64,000 nucleotides of DNA, taken from CAIUGU01 sp963819685. Lineage in GTDB: Bacteria > Pseudomonadota > Gammaproteobacteria > Steroidobacterales > Steroidobacteraceae. Positions 18,284 through 26,362 of this stretch are shown here, piece after piece (position 1 is the first letter of the stretch; each line of letters opens with the position of its first letter). The DNA lies in contig CAWFXI010000007.1 of assembly GCA_963819685.1 (NCBI GenBank), positions 573,111 through 637,110 on the forward strand, written 5' to 3'. Under the pieces are notes generated by a model that saw only the letters and a program-made list of their open reading frames with translations, had not been told where the DNA came from and made no database searches. A program made the position numbers and the translations under genes.

Positions 18284-19494
18284 GCCGGCGAAGGAAGCCA
18301 GTGCAGGCGTGACAGGGCTCCCAGCAGCTGTTCAACGTGACCGTCTTCGTGTGCCGCTGAGAACGTAATGCGCAGTCGTGCGCTGCCCTCCGGGACTGTC
18401 GGGGGCCGGATCGCGCTGACCAGAATGCCAGCCGCAAGCAGCGCGGCGCTCGCCTTGAGGGCGTCCGCTTCGCTGCCGAGGATCAGCGGTTGAATGGGAG
18501 TCGTCGACGGCAGCAATGGCCATCCCAGGAGCCCGGCCTGCTCGCGAAATCTTGCGATGTGGCGATTCAGACGCTGTCGTCGCCAATCGTCCGCTTGTAC
18601 ACGACGCAACGCCACGCGCGTGGCAGCAGCAATCGAAGGTGGCAAGGCGGTCGTGTAGATGTAGGTTCGGGCACCCTGAATCAGTGTTTCGATCAGACTT
18701 GCGGAACCGGCAACGAATGCGCCGAACGTTCCCAGCGCTTTGCCGAACGTTGCCATCAGTACGGGAACCGCATCTGGATCAAGCGAGGCGGCATCGACAC
18801 TGCCCCGCCCGTTTCTGCCCAGCACCCCAAACCCGTGCGCATCGTCGACAATCAGGTGAGCGTCATGAGTGCGCGCTGCTGTTGCCAGCGATGCAAGCGG
18901 GGCGATATCGCCATCCATGCTGAAGACACCGTCCGTCAGCACCCAGGAACAGCGTTCGTCGGAACCGGCTGGCTGGCGTGACAGGCGGTCTTCGAGCGCT
19001 GCCACGTTCGCGTGAGGATAGCGACTGAAGCGCGCGCCGCTGCCGAGCCCGGCATCGAGCAGCGAAGCATGGTTCAGGCGATCTTCGAACACGTGATCGC
19101 CCTTCCGGAACAACGCACTCGCCAATCCCAGATTGGCCATGTAGCCAGTCGAAAAAACCAGCGCTCGGGCGCGACCCGTAAATGCCGCCAGTTCGGCTTC
19201 CAGGGCTTCATGCTCCGGGCCATGACCCGAGATCAGATGCGACGCGCCGCTACCGACACCGTAACGGCTCGCAGCGACGGTACATGCTTCGATCACTTCC
19301 CTGTCGCCGGCAAGCCCGAGGTAATCATTGCTGCAAAACGAAATGCAGTCGCGACCGTCAACGCGGACTCGCACCGGCTGGTTGGTATCTGGCGTATCTA
19401 CGACCCGTCGCCGTCGATACCGGCTGGGCGTGAGGTCAGCGAGGCGCGTGTTCAGAACACTCTCGAGCAATCCGGCGGAATTACCCCTGATCAC
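18280..19494 (-). CDS. bioF: 8-amino-7-oxononanoate synthase
   Basis: PLP enzyme that condenses pimeloyl-ACP with alanine. It has FCSNDYLGLAG, HASLLDAGLGSGA, DDAHGFGVLGR and the PLP-lysine region ATFGKALGTFGAF. I choose the GTG at 19494 (404 aa), which overlaps the end of bioB by 14 bp; an ATG at 19554 would give 424 aa and a 74-bp overlap, and the extra residues do not look like the family. The downstream overlap with bioH is 4 bp. Confidence 0.92.
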   Translation of the reverse strand: MIRGNSAGLLESVLNTRLADLTPSRYRRRRVVDTPDTNQPVRVRVDGRDCISFCSNDYLGLAGDREVIEACTVAASRYGVGSGASHLISGHGPEHEALEAELAAFTGRARALVFSTGYMANLGLASALFRKGDHVFEDRLNHASLLDAGLGSGARFSRYPHANVAALEDRLSRQPAGSDERCSWVLTDGVFSMDGDIAPLASLATAARTHDAHLIVDDAHGFGVLGRNGRGSVDAASLDPDAVPVLMATFGKALGTFGAFVAGSASLIETLIQGARTYIYTTALPPSIAAATRVALRRVQADDWRRQRLNRHIARFREQAGLLGWPLLPSTTPIQPLILGSEADALKASAALLAAGILVSAIRPPTVPEGSARLRITFSAAHEDGHVEQLLGALSRLHWLPSPA

Positions 19495-20542
19495 GGCTTG
19501 CTTCAGCGCCTCGCGAACGTGCCCCTGGATGGACAGCCAGAGCCGGGTCGGCATCGTGGTTGGGCGCGGCGGCGGCTTCGGGGCTGATTCCGAGGCGCGC
19601 GAAGAGCTTGCGGTCCAGGTCCTCGTCGGGATTCCCTGTCGTCAGCAACTTGTCGCCGTAGAAGATCGAATTGGCGCCGGCGAGAAAGCACAGGGCCTGC
19701 AACTCGTCCGACATGTCACTGCGGCCGGCTGACAGGCGCACATGCGCCTTCGGCATCAGGATGCGTGCGACTGCTATCGTGCGGACGAAATCAAGCGGAT
19801 CGAGAGGGGCTGTGCCGAACAGGGGCGTGCCTGCCACCTGGACCAGCTGGTTGATGGGAACACTGTCGGGATGCTGCGGCAGCGTTGCCAGCGTGTGCAG
19901 AAGTTCCGCGCGATCGGCTTTGGTCTCGCCCATGCCGAGGATGCCGCCGCAACATACCTTGATTCCGGCATCACGGACTGCCTGCAGCGTATCGAGGCGG
20001 TCCTGATAGGTACGGGTGGTGATGATCTTCTCGTAGAATCCGGAAGAGGTATCCAGGTTGTGGTTGTAGTAATCGAGGCCCGCTGCCTTGAGCACTTCCG
20101 CCTGTTCCGGCTCAAGCATGCCCAGGGTGGCGCACGTTTCAAGGCCGAGTGACCGTACGCCCCGAATCATCTCGGCCACCGCTGCCAGTTGATGCTTCCT
20201 GGGGTTGCGATACGCAGCTCCCATACAAAAGCGAGTGGCGCCATTCGCCCGGGCTGTCCGCGCACTGTCCAGTACGGTTTCGACGTCAAGCAACGCTTCG
20301 CGCTCAACACCCGTGTCATAGCGAACGCTTTGCGGACAGTACGCACAATCCTCGGGGCACGCACCCGTCTTGATGGAGAGCAGCGTGCTGACCTGTACCT
20401 CGTTGGGGTTGAATTCCCGGCGATGGACCAGCTGGGCTTGAAAAATCAGGTCTGCGAACGGCAAGTCAAACAACCCCCTGACTTCGTCCAGGGTCCAGTC
20501 TGTCCGAATCAGACTTGAGGCATCGAGGGGCTGGCCGGGCAT
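19481..20542 (-). CDS. bioB: biotin synthase
   Basis: Radical-SAM enzyme that inserts sulfur into dethiobiotin. The 353-aa form has the cluster motif CPEDCAYC (Cys62, Cys66, Cys69), then SVRYDTG, GAAYRNP and YYNHNLDTS. The start is the ATG at 20542 because an AAGGA sits 5 bp upstream on the minus strand; the frame stays open to 20647. It is the first gene of bioB-F-H-C-D and is preceded by a promoter and an operator candidate. Confidence 0.96.
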   Translation of the reverse strand: MPGQPLDASSLIRTDWTLDEVRGLFDLPFADLIFQAQLVHRREFNPNEVQVSTLLSIKTGACPEDCAYCPQSVRYDTGVEREALLDVETVLDSARTARANGATRFCMGAAYRNPRKHQLAAVAEMIRGVRSLGLETCATLGMLEPEQAEVLKAAGLDYYNHNLDTSSGFYEKIITTRTYQDRLDTLQAVRDAGIKVCCGGILGMGETKADRAELLHTLATLPQHPDSVPINQLVQVAGTPLFGTAPLDPLDFVRTIAVARILMPKAHVRLSAGRSDMSDELQALCFLAGANSIFYGDKLLTTGNPDEDLDRKLFARLGISPEAAAAPNHDADPALAVHPGARSRGAEASRDQG

Positions 20543-20677
20543 GAGCATCCTTGAGTACAAGCTGCAGGTGTTGCGAAATTCACTGGCGATGAAGCAAAGG
20601 CAAGCGGCATTTCTTGAGGAAGAGCGCAGTTTTCCCGCTTCCAGCAAGCGGCATGCCCCGCCAGACTGCTCTCCCGC

Positions 20678-20706
20678 AGTATTCAGACGGCACTTTCCGC
20701 TGTCAA
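20678..20706 (-). promoter_or_regulatory. sigma70 promoter of the biotin operon
   Basis: On the minus strand, TTGACA (20701-20706), a 17-bp spacer, and AATACT (20678-20683). The -35 is a perfect consensus and the -10 matches four of six. It predicts a transcript start about 130 bp upstream of the bioB ATG. Confidence 0.55.
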
Positions 20707-20732
20707 CCAGGTTCGGTACGAGTGGTCAACGC
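20700..20732. promoter_or_regulatory. candidate BirA (biotin repressor) operator
   Basis: CTGTCAACC (20700-20708), 15 bp, then GGTCAACGC (20724-20732). The left half matches the TTGTAAACC-type half-site of BirA well, the right half only partly, and the 15-bp spacing is in the range known for bidirectional bio operators. It covers the -35 of the bioB promoter and lies between bioB and comF. Confidence 0.42.
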
Positions 20733-21435
20733 TTGGTCAATTGTTGTACAAATGGTGTTCCCGCCGACCTGTGTGCTGTGTGGCGGTCAGGGGCAGCCAA
20801 TCGCGCTCGATGTGTGCAAGGCCTGCGCTGAGGAACTGCCATTCAACAGTTCTGCATGTGGTCGTTGTGGCGATCCACTGGCCGGAAATCCTGGCGCTGC
20901 CTCGTTGTGTGGCGGATGCCTGAGGCGCAAGCCGCACTTTCACCACGCCCACTGCGCGTTCCGCTTTGCCTACCCGATCGATCATCTGGTGCGCGCTCTC
21001 AAGTACCAGGGCCGCGTCGTCCACGGCCGTGTCCTCGGTCAATTGCTCGCACAAAGCCTGGCTGCCGGGCGTCAGGAGTCCTGGCCACAGTGCATCGTGC
21101 CGGTGCCTCTCGCTGATGAGCGATTTCGCAATCGAGGGTACAACCAGGCAGTGGAGATAGGGTTGCCGCTTGAGCGCCTGCTGGGCGTGCCCTTGCGAAC
21201 CGATCTGGTTGTTCGTCAACGACAGACCCTCGAACAAACGGCGCTCTCGCGCAAGGAGCGAAGAAAGAACGTCCGCGGGGCGTTCGCGGTAACCGGCAGT
21301 CTGCCTGCAAAGCACATTGCGATTCTCGATGATGTCGTAACAACGGGCAGCACCGCCAACGAACTGGCGCGCGTCCTGCGGCGCGCGGGCGCGCAACGAG
21401 TGGAAGTCTGGGCGGTAGCGCATGCCGAACACTGA
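20722..21435 (+). CDS. comF: ComF-family phosphoribosyltransferase-like protein
   Basis: Cytoplasmic protein of the ComF/GntX type, linked to DNA uptake or to use of DNA as nutrient in relatives. The N-terminal zinc-ribbon cysteines are visible as PPTCVLCGG, CKAC, CGRCGDPL and LCGGC, and the phosphoribosyltransferase loop as VAILDDVVTTGSTANE (ILDDVVTTGST). RYNQ-type sequence appears as RNRGYNQA. The start is uncertain: GTG at 20722 gives 237 aa with a family-like leader; ATG at 20752 is the alternative. It is divergent from bioB. Confidence 0.88.
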   Translation: MVNAWSIVVQMVFPPTCVLCGGQGQPIALDVCKACAEELPFNSSACGRCGDPLAGNPGAASLCGGCLRRKPHFHHAHCAFRFAYPIDHLVRALKYQGRVVHGRVLGQLLAQSLAAGRQESWPQCIVPVPLADERFRNRGYNQAVEIGLPLERLLGVPLRTDLVVRQRQTLEQTALSRKERRKNVRGAFAVTGSLPAKHIAILDDVVTTGSTANELARVLRRAGAQRVEVWAVAHAEH

Positions 21436-21530
21436 CCGATCTCTGGATCCAGATGTAATGCGAACGGACGGCCTTTTGTATCGACCCGTTGGTGAACTCG
21501 AGGGCAGGAATGTGTTATGTGGTGCTGACG

Positions 21531-22706
21531 ATGCCGCTGAACGCCATACGCAGTTTCCTGAAGCTGGAGTCCTCGAGCGGCATCCTGCTGGTCGTCGCAG
21601 GCGCTTTGGCGATGCTGGCAGCGAATTCACCATTGGCGCACCTCTACGGTGTGCTGCTGGATATCCCGCTCGAGATCCGCGTCGGAACCTTCGCAATCGC
21701 GAAACCGCTGCTCCTCTGGATCAATGACGGATTGATGGCGGTGTTCTTCCTGCTCATCGGCCTCGAAGTGAAGCGCGAAATCCGCGAAGGTGAGCTTGCC
21801 GACAAGGCCAGGATCGCACTTCCTGCGTTTGGCGCACTGGGCGGAATGGTCGTACCCGCGGCAATCTATGTCTGGTTCAACTGGGGTGATCCGGTTGGCA
21901 TGCGCGGCTGGGCAATTCCGTCTGCAACCGATATCGCCTTTGCGCTTGGGGTGCTGACGCTACTCGGAGACCGTGTGCCCGTGGGGCTGAAGATCTTCCT
22001 TCTGACACTGGCAATCCTGGACGACCTGGGCGCGATTGTTGTGATCGCGCTTTTCTACACCAGCGATCTCTCCCTGCTTTCACTGCTGCTCGCAAGCCTG
22101 GCGCTGGTGGCATTGATCGTTCTGAATCTCAAAGGCGTCGTTCGCACTGGGGCGTATGCGATGGTGGGCGTGTTTCTGTGGGTGTGCGTGCTCAAATCCG
22201 GAGTCCACGCCACGCTGGCCGGAGTCGCCACGGCATTGGCGATCCCGATGCGCGATGCGATTGAGCCCAGTCGTTCACCGGTCAGGGAAATCGAGCACTC
22301 CCTGCATCCGTGGGTTGCCTTCGGCATCCTCCCGGTCTTTGCCTTCGCCAATGCCGGAGTCAGCCTTGCCGGTCTCAGGCCGACCGACATTCTCGCGCCC
22401 GTCCCGATCGGCATCGCCTTCGGTCTCTTTGCGGGCAAGCAGCTCGGGGTCTTCCTGTTTGCCTGGCTGGCAGTTGCCGTGGGCCTGGCACGACTGCCGT
22501 CCGGAGTGACGTGGCGACAAGTGTATGGGGCAGCGATTCTGTGCGGCGTGGGATTCACGATGAGCTTGTTTATCAGCTCGCTGGCCTTCGATCAGGTCGC
22601 ACCCGATTTTGCCGTCACCGATCGACTTGGAATCCTGGTCGGCTCGCTGGTCTCAGCCGTGGTGGGCTATGTATTTCTGAGGGTCGTGCTTCCGGCAAAA
22701 CGCTAA
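21531..22706 (+). CDS. nhaA: Na+/H+ antiporter NhaA
   Basis: Inner-membrane sodium/proton antiporter with 12 helices; 391 aa against 388 in E. coli. The paired aspartates of the ion site are in ILDDLGAI, and SATDIAFALG and GLEVKREIREG are also family signatures. Start at ATG 21531 aligns with the E. coli N-terminus; ATG 21510 has a slightly better ribosome site. The stop codon lies within a dispersed palindromic repeat. Confidence 0.95.
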   Translation: MPLNAIRSFLKLESSSGILLVVAGALAMLAANSPLAHLYGVLLDIPLEIRVGTFAIAKPLLLWINDGLMAVFFLLIGLEVKREIREGELADKARIALPAFGALGGMVVPAAIYVWFNWGDPVGMRGWAIPSATDIAFALGVLTLLGDRVPVGLKIFLLTLAILDDLGAIVVIALFYTSDLSLLSLLLASLALVALIVLNLKGVVRTGAYAMVGVFLWVCVLKSGVHATLAGVATALAIPMRDAIEPSRSPVREIEHSLHPWVAFGILPVFAFANAGVSLAGLRPTDILAPVPIGIAFGLFAGKQLGVFLFAWLAVAVGLARLPSGVTWRQVYGAAILCGVGFTMSLFISSLAFDQVAPDFAVTDRLGILVGSLVSAVVGYVFLRVVLPAKR

Positions 22707-22743
22707 CAGGTTGATGCAAACGTCTGTCCGTGCCTTTTGCATC
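22702..22743 (-). repeat. palindromic dispersed repeat, copy 1
   Basis: 42-bp unit made of GCTAACAGGTT and a 31-bp hairpin whose arms are GATGCAAA and TTTGCATC. It is identical at 40 of 42 positions to 29825-29866 in inverted orientation. It begins 2 bp before the nhaA stop and supplies that TAA. It may also act as a terminator for nhaA, though no U-tract follows. Confidence 0.8.
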
Positions 22744-22771
22744 ACCTTGTCAGTGATGTCTGCCGCATCGG

Positions 22772-23722
22772 TCAGCCGCGAAAGAGATACTCCAGGGCAA
22801 TGCCGATGAAGACAGTCATGCCGAAATAGTTGTTGTTGAGGAACGCCCTGAAGCATCTGTCGGGAAGCCGATCGCGTATGAGCCACTGCTGGTAAAGAAA
22901 AAAGCACCCTGCCGCCGCGAGGCCTCCCTGGTACCAGCGGCCAAGGTCGAGGTCCCGCCCGACCAGCCACAGCGCGAGCAGGGTCATCAGTTGCATGACG
23001 CCGATGATGAAGCGATCCGCATCCCCGAACAGGATGGCGCTGGAGCGCAGGCCGATCTTCAGGTCATCATCGCGATCGACCATCGCGTACATCGTGTCGT
23101 ACACGGTTGTCCACAGTATCGCAGCGATGAACAGCAGCCATCCGATCCTGGAAATTTCACCGGCTTCTGCTGCATAGGCCATCGGCACCGACCAGGAGAA
23201 AGCGATCCCCAGATACAGCTGGGGAATGGGGAAGAAGCGCTTGAAGAAGGGATAGGTGACGGTCAACACAGCGCCCACCAGAGCGAGCTGTTGCGTCAAC
23301 CGGTCGAGCGTCAGCACGAGGCCAAGCGCGATCAGGGCCAAACCGACGAACAGCATGATCGCTTCTGCCGGCTCGACCCTGCCCTGTGCCATGGGCCTCT
23401 CGCGCGTGCGACGCACCTGGGGGTCGATCTTGCGGTCCGCGAAGTCGTTGATCACGCAGCCCGCCGACCGCATCAGAAACACGCCCAGCGCGAACACCAG
23501 GAAGACTTGTGGCTGGGGATGGCCGTCCGCCGCCAGCCAGAGCGCCCAAAGCGTAGGCCAAAGCAGCAGGAACGTCCCGATCGGCCGATCCAGGCGCATC
23601 AGTCGGCCATAGTCGCCGATGGTCGCGGCCAGCTGGGGCAGCACCTCGCTGACCAGCGTCGTTGCATTGAAGCGTTCGCCCAAGCGGCGCAAACGATTAC
23701 TTGTACTTGCGGAAGTCGCCAT
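22772..23722 (-). CDS. ubiA: 4-hydroxybenzoate octaprenyltransferase
   Basis: Membrane prenyltransferase that attaches the polyprenyl chain to 4-hydroxybenzoate in ubiquinone synthesis. From the ATG at 23722 it has 316 aa with the first aspartate motif NDFADRKID, then RTRERP, and the second motif region DTMYAMVDRDDDLKIG. A longer frame to 23770 is open but lacks family similarity. It lies downstream of recG on the same strand. Confidence 0.95.
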   Translation of the reverse strand: MATSASTSNRLRRLGERFNATTLVSEVLPQLAATIGDYGRLMRLDRPIGTFLLLWPTLWALWLAADGHPQPQVFLVFALGVFLMRSAGCVINDFADRKIDPQVRRTRERPMAQGRVEPAEAIMLFVGLALIALGLVLTLDRLTQQLALVGAVLTVTYPFFKRFFPIPQLYLGIAFSWSVPMAYAAEAGEISRIGWLLFIAAILWTTVYDTMYAMVDRDDDLKIGLRSSAILFGDADRFIIGVMQLMTLLALWLVGRDLDLGRWYQGGLAAAGCFFLYQQWLIRDRLPDRCFRAFLNNNYFGMTVFIGIALEYLFRG

Positions 23723-23823
23723 GGGTGCTCTTGAACATGATAGCGGGGCGACTTTGCCGTTGAAGCTCATGTCGGGTCAACAACCAGTGTGGCGGCGGGC
23801 ACACGAGCTTGATAACCGAGGCT

Positions 23824-25941
23824 TCAGACCCTGCTGAAGCGTTCGCCGGAACCCACCCAGCGGCTCAGCAAAGGAGCAATGCTGGCCTCGTGACGCTCCA
23901 GCATGATCGTGGCGGCCTGTTGCACGCGGGGCAGCAGATCGGCGTCACGCAACAGATCCGCAACGCGCATCCTCGCGAGCCCGGTTTGCCGGGTTCCGAG
24001 CAGTTCACCAGGACCGCGCAACTCCAGATCGCGTCGCGCGACTTCAAAGCCATCGTTGGTATCGCGCATCACACCGAGACGCTCTTTCGCGACTCCGGAC
24101 AAGGGCGGCTTGTAGAGCAATACACACGTGCTTTCCTCGCTGCCCCGGCCCACTCGACCCCGCAGTTGATGCAGCTGGGCCAGGCCCATGCGTTCCGCAT
24201 TCTCTATGACCATGAGGCTTGCGTTCCGCACATCGACGCCAACCTCGATAACAGTGGTCGCCACGAGCAGGTCAATGTCTCCCGACTTGAAATGTCCCAT
24301 GACCTCGTCCTTCTGTTGACCCGTCAGTCGGCCGTGGATCAGGCCCACTTGCAAATCAGGCAGTGCCACCGCGAGCGCAGCTGCCGTTTCCTCAGCGGCC
24401 TGTGCCTCCAGCAGTTCGGACTCCTCGATCAACGGGCACACCCAGTAGGCCTGCCTTTTTCTCTGGCAGGCGTCGCGAATGCGCTGGATGACATCGGCCC
24501 GCCGCGCCTCCGGCAGCACGACGGTCCGGACCGGGGTACGGCCGGGCGGCAGCTCATCAATGATCGAGACATCGAGGTCCGCGTAGGCCGTCATTGCCAG
24601 GGTTCTCGGGATCGGTGTGGCGGTCATGATCAGCTGGTGCGGATAGCGGCCACCCGACAGCCCCTTTTCCCGGAGTGCCAGACGCTGATGAACACCGAAG
24701 CGATGTTGCTCGTCGACGATGACCAGTCCCAACCGGGTGAAACTCACCGGCTCCTGAAACAGCGCATGGGTGCCTACGGCCACACGAACTTCTCCAGACG
24801 CAAGGCCAGCGAGTATCTCCGTCCGCTTGCGTGCTCCCTGACGCCCGGTCAGCAGCACCGCTTCTATTTGCAAGGCATCGAACCACTGGCCGAAGTTTCG
24901 AGCGTGCTGTTCGGCCAGCAGCTCCGTCGGCGCCATCAGCACGACCTGAAAGCCGGCATCCACTGCATGCAATGCTGCCATTGCCGCAACGACAGTCTTG
25001 CCGCAGCCGACGTCACCCTGTACCAGCCTCAGCATTGGTGTGGCGAGTGCGAGGTCCCGCTCGATCTCATGCCATACCCGCGCCTGTGCCTTCGTCAGCG
25101 CAAACGGCAAGCTCGTGAGCAGGCGCTGCAGCAGAACGTTGTGTGGGGGCATCGCCCAGCCCGGATCGCGCTGAATATTCCTGCGCAGCAGTCTCAGGCT
25201 CAGGTGCTGGGCGAGCAACTCTTCAAATGCGAGGCGGCGCTGTGCGGGATGCCGGCCCAGCGCGAGGAGATCAAGGCTGGCATCGGGAGGGGGACGGTGC
25301 ACATATTGCAGGGCCGCCCCGAGGGGCGGCAGATCAAGGCCTCTCAGCAAGTCCGCAGGCAGCCAGTCACACACGCCGTCATCGCGCAGTTCCTCAAGGG
25401 CGAGTGTGGTCAGCCGACGCAGTCGTGCCTGCGCGACGCCTTCGGTTGCGGGGTACACCGGCGTCAACGCTTCTTCCACGTTGTTGTGCGCGTCCACCTC
25501 AATTCTTCGGTACTCCGGATGCACCACTTCAAGGCCAAGGGGACCGCGCCGGGCCTCCCCGAAGCACCGGATTCTGACTCCTCTGATCAGTCCGGCCTGC
25601 TGTGACCCGGAGAAGTGAAAGAACCGCAGCGTCAGGAATCCCGACCCGTCTGCAATTCTGCAAATGAGCTGGCGCCGGCCACGAAATGCCACCTCCGTGA
25701 GCTGCACGTCGCCCTCGACGACAGCGCGGTCTCCCGCACGCAGGGATCCGATAGGGACGACCCGCGTACGGTCTTCGTACCGGAGCGGCAGCAGGAACAG
25801 CACATCCTGAACCGTGAAGATTCCAAGCTTTGCCAGCTTGCCCGCCAGGGCCGGACCAACGCCTGCCAGCGCAGTGACCGCTCGTAACTCGGGAAGTGCT
25901 GACGCGGGCGACCGCACTTCGCTGTGTGCCACCTGAGTCAT
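23824..25941 (-). CDS. recG: ATP-dependent DNA helicase RecG
   Basis: SF2 helicase that remodels stalled forks and Holliday junctions. The 705 aa have an N-terminal wedge (OB) domain, Walker A GDVGCGKT, the DExx box VIVDEQHRFG, TATPIPRT, and C-terminal motifs IEVGVDV and QLRGRVGRG. It is the second gene in a minus-strand run spoT-ridA-recG-ubiA. Confidence 0.97.
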   Translation of the reverse strand: MTQVAHSEVRSPASALPELRAVTALAGVGPALAGKLAKLGIFTVQDVLFLLPLRYEDRTRVVPIGSLRAGDRAVVEGDVQLTEVAFRGRRQLICRIADGSGFLTLRFFHFSGSQQAGLIRGVRIRCFGEARRGPLGLEVVHPEYRRIEVDAHNNVEEALTPVYPATEGVAQARLRRLTTLALEELRDDGVCDWLPADLLRGLDLPPLGAALQYVHRPPPDASLDLLALGRHPAQRRLAFEELLAQHLSLRLLRRNIQRDPGWAMPPHNVLLQRLLTSLPFALTKAQARVWHEIERDLALATPMLRLVQGDVGCGKTVVAAMAALHAVDAGFQVVLMAPTELLAEQHARNFGQWFDALQIEAVLLTGRQGARKRTEILAGLASGEVRVAVGTHALFQEPVSFTRLGLVIVDEQHRFGVHQRLALREKGLSGGRYPHQLIMTATPIPRTLAMTAYADLDVSIIDELPPGRTPVRTVVLPEARRADVIQRIRDACQRKRQAYWVCPLIEESELLEAQAAEETAAALAVALPDLQVGLIHGRLTGQQKDEVMGHFKSGDIDLLVATTVIEVGVDVRNASLMVIENAERMGLAQLHQLRGRVGRGSEESTCVLLYKPPLSGVAKERLGVMRDTNDGFEVARRDLELRGPGELLGTRQTGLARMRVADLLRDADLLPRVQQAATIMLERHEASIAPLLSRWVGSGERFSRV

Positions 25942-25961
25942 GGACGACGCATCAGGCGGGG

Positions 25962-26342
25962 CTACAGCTCGAGTACACAGTCCATTTCCACGGTGGCCCC
26001 CCTGGGCAGCGCAGCCACGCCGATGGCCGCGCGCGCCGGGTAAGGCTCACTGAAGTACTCGCTCATGATTCTGTTGACGGCAGCGAAGTGCTGCAGGTCC
26101 GTCAGGAACACATTCAATTTGGCGACATGACTGAAGTCGGCGCCGGCCGCCGCGATGATGGCCTTCAGATTGTCGAAGACTCGACGGATCTGCAGGTCGA
26201 TATCTCCCGCTACCAGCTGTCCGCTTGCGGGATCCAGCGGAATCTGTCCCGACACGTATACGGTGCTGCCGCATTTCACGGCCTGCGAGTAGGTTCCGAT
26301 TGCGCCAGGAGCATGCGGTGTGGAGATGATCGTGCGGGTCAT
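25962..26342 (-). CDS. ridA: RidA-family reactive enamine/imine deaminase
   Basis: 126-aa trimeric protein that hydrolyses reactive enamines such as 2-aminoacrylate. Family sequence includes PGAIGTYSQAVK, VYVSGQIPLDPASG, and the C-terminal GVAALPRGATVEMDCV with a conserved Arg just before it (PARAAIGV). The position between spoT and recG is common in gammaproteobacteria. Confidence 0.93.
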   Translation of the reverse strand: MTRTIISTPHAPGAIGTYSQAVKCGSTVYVSGQIPLDPASGQLVAGDIDLQIRRVFDNLKAIIAAAGADFSHVAKLNVFLTDLQHFAAVNRIMSEYFSEPYPARAAIGVAALPRGATVEMDCVLEL

Positions 26343-26362
26343 GTGCGGGGCTTCTCCATGTT

